DNA from: JAULUH01 sp032111745
GTDB lineage: Bacteria; Chloroflexota; Anaerolineae; JAAEKA01
DNA length: 13,781 nt
Assembly: GCA_032111745.1 (NCBI GenBank)
Contig: JAULUH010000371.1
Span: 1-13,781 of the forward strand
Reading direction: 5' to 3'
In this document: piece by piece, positions 11,881-13,781 of the stretch
Position numbering within the stretch: the stretch's first letter is position 1
Layout of the letters: the number at the start of each line of letters is the position of its first letter
The notes under the pieces: model-generated
The model's input: the letters and a program-made list of their open reading frames with translations, nothing else
Database searches by the model: none
What the model was told of the DNA's origin: nothing
Position numbers and translations under genes: made by a program

Positions 11881-12459
11881 ATGTCAACAGATGAAGCCCT
11901 CTCAGTCGATGATATCCTGCTGGACGCTGATGACCGCATGGACAAGTCGGTGAAGGCCCTGCAGGATGACCTGCGCATCATTCGAACCGGTCGCGCTTCC
12001 CCGGCCCTGGTCGAGCACATCCCGGTCACCTACTATGGCACCCCCACGCCCCTGCTGCAGCTGGCGGTCATCGGCGTGCCCGATCCTCGTATGATCACGG
12101 TCCGCCCTTTCAACAAGAGCGATATCGGGGAGATCCAGAAGGCCATCATGAAGTCTGACCTGGGCATCACCCCCACCAACGATGGCACTATGATCCGCCT
12201 CGCCCTGCCACCCCTGACTGAGGAAAGACGCCGCGAGTTGGCGAAACAGGTCAAGAAGCGCGTCGAAGAGGCCAAGGTCTCGGCCCGCAACATCCGGCGC
12301 GATGCCAACAAGGCCCTGAAGGCCACCGAAAGCGACAAGCAGATCTCTGAGGACGAGATGGAGCTCGCCCTTGAAGAGGTCCAGTCCATGCTCGAGAAGG
12401 CCGAAGAGCGCATCGATGAGATCGGTAAGGCCAAAGAAGCCGAGATCATGGAGGTCTAG
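11881..12459 (+). CDS. frr: Ribosome recycling factor
   Basis: A 192-residue tRNA-shaped factor that, with EF-G, splits the post-termination ribosome. The three-helix domain and beta domain are evident: RMDKSVKALQDDLRIIRTGR (19-38) and ASPALVEHIPVTYYGTPTPL (39-58). They continue with LQLAVIGVPDPRMITVRPF (59-77), NDGTMIRLALPPLTEERRRE (100-119), ARNIRRDANKALK (135-147) and a long final helix from about 155. Length matches the family (about 185) plus a short N-terminal extension MSTDEALSVDD. The frame opens upstream at GTG 11869, but that lies inside the SD AGGTGGAG (11867-11874), so ATG 11881 with 6-nt spacing is chosen. The stop TAG is followed immediately by the uppS initiation region. Confidence 0.96.
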   Translation: MSTDEALSVDDILLDADDRMDKSVKALQDDLRIIRTGRASPALVEHIPVTYYGTPTPLLQLAVIGVPDPRMITVRPFNKSDIGEIQKAIMKSDLGITPTNDGTMIRLALPPLTEERRRELAKQVKKRVEEAKVSARNIRRDANKALKATESDKQISEDEMELALEEVQSMLEKAEERIDEIGKAKEAEIMEV

Positions 12460-12468
12460 GTGGGCGTC

Positions 12469-13212
12469 ATGGCCCCGGAGAACCCGACCAACGGCACCCA
12501 ACTCGACCTGGGTGTCCTGAAGGTCCCCCACCATATCGGCATCATCATGGACGGCAACGGCCGCTGGGCCCAGGCCCGCGGGCTGCCCAGGGCCATGGGC
12601 CATCGGGCCGGCACCAAGAACATCCGCCGCGTGCTCAGAGCCTGCGCGGACTTCGGTGTCAAAGTCCTGACCGTCTATGCGTTTTCCACCGAGAACTGGG
12701 GCCGTCCCCCCGCCGAGGTCCGCGGGCTAATGCAGCTCCTCAGCCGCACCATCCGTGATGACTTGAATAACCTGAATGCCGAAGGAGTCCAGATCCGTCA
12801 CAGCGGTAGCTTGGTCGGCATCTCCGAGACTCTCCGGCAACAAATCAGGCACGCACTCGAGATCACCCAGCATAACGACCGGGTCATCCTCAACGTAGCC
12901 TTCAACTACGGCGGCCGGGCCGAGATCATCGACGCCGTCCAACGGATCATCCAGGACGGCCTGCCCGCCGACGCGATCACCGAGGAGCTCTTCAGCCACT
13001 ACCTCTATACCGACGGCCTGCCTGATCCCGACCTCATCATTCGCACCGGCGGTGAGTATCGCCTGAGCAACTTCCTCATCTGGCAGGCGGCCTACGCCGA
13101 GTACTACGCCACCCCAACCTTTTGGCCTGACTTCGACGAGGCCGAGCTCTACAAAGCCCTGGTTACCTATAGCGAGCGCGACCGGCGCTTCGGACTGGTG
13201 AAAGTGACCTAG
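12469..13212 (+). CDS. uppS: Undecaprenyl diphosphate synthase (cis-prenyltransferase)
   Basis: A 247-residue enzyme that extends farnesyl-PP with eight isopentenyl-PP units, giving the C55 carrier lipid for peptidoglycan and other envelope polymers. Signature: PHHIGIIMDGNGRWAQARGL (20-39; catalytic Asp D28), AMGHRAG (42-48) and VYAFSTENWGRPPAEV (69-84). Further blocks are LNVAFNYGGRAEI (141-153), PDLIIRTGGEYRLSNFLIWQ (187-206) and AAYAEYYATPTFWPDF (207-222). RTGGE replaces the commoner RTSGE, a tolerated variant. The start is ATG 12469 or GTG 12460, directly after the frr stop; ATG is preferred because AGGTGGG (12458-12464) lies just upstream, but GTG has GAGGT 4 nt before it. cdsA begins 2 nt after its stop. 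Confidence 0.95.
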   Translation: MAPENPTNGTQLDLGVLKVPHHIGIIMDGNGRWAQARGLPRAMGHRAGTKNIRRVLRACADFGVKVLTVYAFSTENWGRPPAEVRGLMQLLSRTIRDDLNNLNAEGVQIRHSGSLVGISETLRQQIRHALEITQHNDRVILNVAFNYGGRAEIIDAVQRIIQDGLPADAITEELFSHYLYTDGLPDPDLIIRTGGEYRLSNFLIWQAAYAEYYATPTFWPDFDEAELYKALVTYSERDRRFGLVKVT

Positions 13213-13214
13213 TC

Positions 13215-13781
13215 GTGCTGCGCACCCGTGTCATCAGCGCTATCGTCCTGCTGATGATTGTGGCCATTCCCACCATCCTCGGCGGAGTGCCCTTCTTCGT
13301 CCTGGTGGCCGTGGCCGGAGCCATGGCGGCCTGGGAATTCATCACACTCATGCGGCAGGGTGGGAACCAACCCATCCTGCCGCTGTGCATGCTGGCCGTT
13401 GTGGTGGCTATCGCTCTCCCCTACTGGAGATCCATCGTGCCGCCAGGCTTCGCCCTGGCCCTGCTGGTCGTCGGCTCACTGATCGCAACCCTCTGGCATA
13501 AGTCGGCTACACCAGTCACCGATTGGGCGCTCACCCTGTCCGGCGCTCTCTATCTCGGGGGGCTGATGGCCTGCTTCGTGCTCCTGCGCAACCTGGACCA
13601 GGGCCTGGCCTGGGTACTGGCGGCCGCCATCACCGTCATGGTCGCCGACGCCGGTGCCTATTTCGCCGGCCGCGCCTTCGGCCGCCATCCCTGGTGGCCG
13701 CGCCATAGCCCCAAGAAGACCTGGGAGGGCTACCTGGCTGGAGCCGCTCTGGGCGCGCTGGTAACCGTGCTGCTCGGTACC
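13215..13781 (+). CDS. cdsA: Phosphatidate cytidylyltransferase (CDP-diglyceride synthase), 5' part
   Basis: The frame is open from GTG 13215 to the right edge (189 codons), so the C-terminus is outside. It makes CDP-diacylglycerol from phosphatidate and CTP, the branch point for phospholipids, in the cytoplasmic membrane. The N-terminus MLRTRVISAIVLLMIVAIPT is typical. Hydrophobic segments lie at about 8-35, 52-68, 73-84, 98-115 and 122-139. The conserved VADAGAYFAGRAFGRHPWWP (137-156) and SPKKTWEGYLAGA (159-171) are diagnostic. The family signature with the SxxKR...KD motif would lie beyond the window. It starts 2 nt after the uppS stop with no separate promoter, so it is in the same operon, with translation probably coupled. 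Confidence 0.9.
   Translation, partial: MLRTRVISAIVLLMIVAIPTILGGVPFFVLVAVAGAMAAWEFITLMRQGGNQPILPLCMLAVVVAIALPYWRSIVPPGFALALLVVGSLIATLWHKSATPVTDWALTLSGALYLGGLMACFVLLRNLDQGLAWVLAAAITVMVADAGAYFAGRAFGRHPWWPRHSPKKTWEGYLAGAALGALVTVLLGT

Noticed and set aside
1..13781. CRISPR array, tRNA, insertion sequence or defence island
   Set aside because: I found no regular direct repeats with spacers, no tRNA-like cloverleaf, no transposase or restriction/toxin motif; all recognised genes are core or membrane housekeeping types.

Overview
This GC-rich window (no tRNA, rRNA, CRISPR, transposase or phage gene seen) reads as a core chromosomal segment of a free-living bacterium. The gene mix (two DUF4013 membrane paralogues, a DUF4126 protein, a DUF2085 protein, a bacterial RtcA, a short EF-Ts, and the order rpsB-tsf-pyrH-frr-uppS-cdsA) fits Chloroflexota, perhaps an Anaerolineae-like lineage. 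That placement is an inference from gene content, not a measured result. Coding strands are strongly C-rich at third codon positions, especially in the DUF2085 gene and uvrC, which creates many long false ORFs in other frames.

Layout. Positions 1-903 (minus strand) hold the 5' part of a multidomain SRPBCC(AHSA1)-PDZ-DinB-like protein with its own near-consensus promoter. A 328-bp divergent intergenic region follows. A DUF2085 membrane protein (1232-2062) comes next, with a perfect extended -10 box directly before its ATG. Then come two tandem DUF4013 membrane paralogues (2229-3023 and 3286-4110), separated by a rho-independent terminator and a new promoter, and a DUF4126 membrane protein (4140-4730) closed by a terminator-like hairpin.

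Positions 4955-8906 carry a tight three-gene operon: uvrC (nucleotide excision repair), rtcA (RNA 3'-terminal phosphate cyclase) and rnz (tRNase Z), joined by overlapping stop and start codons. It appears to be transcribed from a TATAAT box so close to the uvrC ATG that the mRNA is probably leaderless. After rnz lies a perfect 30-bp-arm palindrome (8971-9031).

From 9103 to the right edge runs the translation / UMP / envelope operon: promoter, structured 5' leader, rpsB (S2, with a long acidic tail), an intergenic hairpin, tsf (EF-Ts, short form), pyrH (UMP kinase), frr (ribosome recycling factor), uppS (undecaprenyl diphosphate synthase) and the start of cdsA (CDP-diglyceride synthase, cut by the window end). 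It joins ribosome function, UMP supply, cell-wall lipid carrier synthesis and phospholipid synthesis, a grouping conserved across many bacteria.

The least ordinary items are the SRPBCC-PDZ-DinB architecture, the long palindrome at 8971-9031, the rpsB leader with mutually exclusive helices, the DNA-repair/RNA-end operon and two apparently leaderless genes. I did not find a clearly new multi-gene defence or mobile system here.
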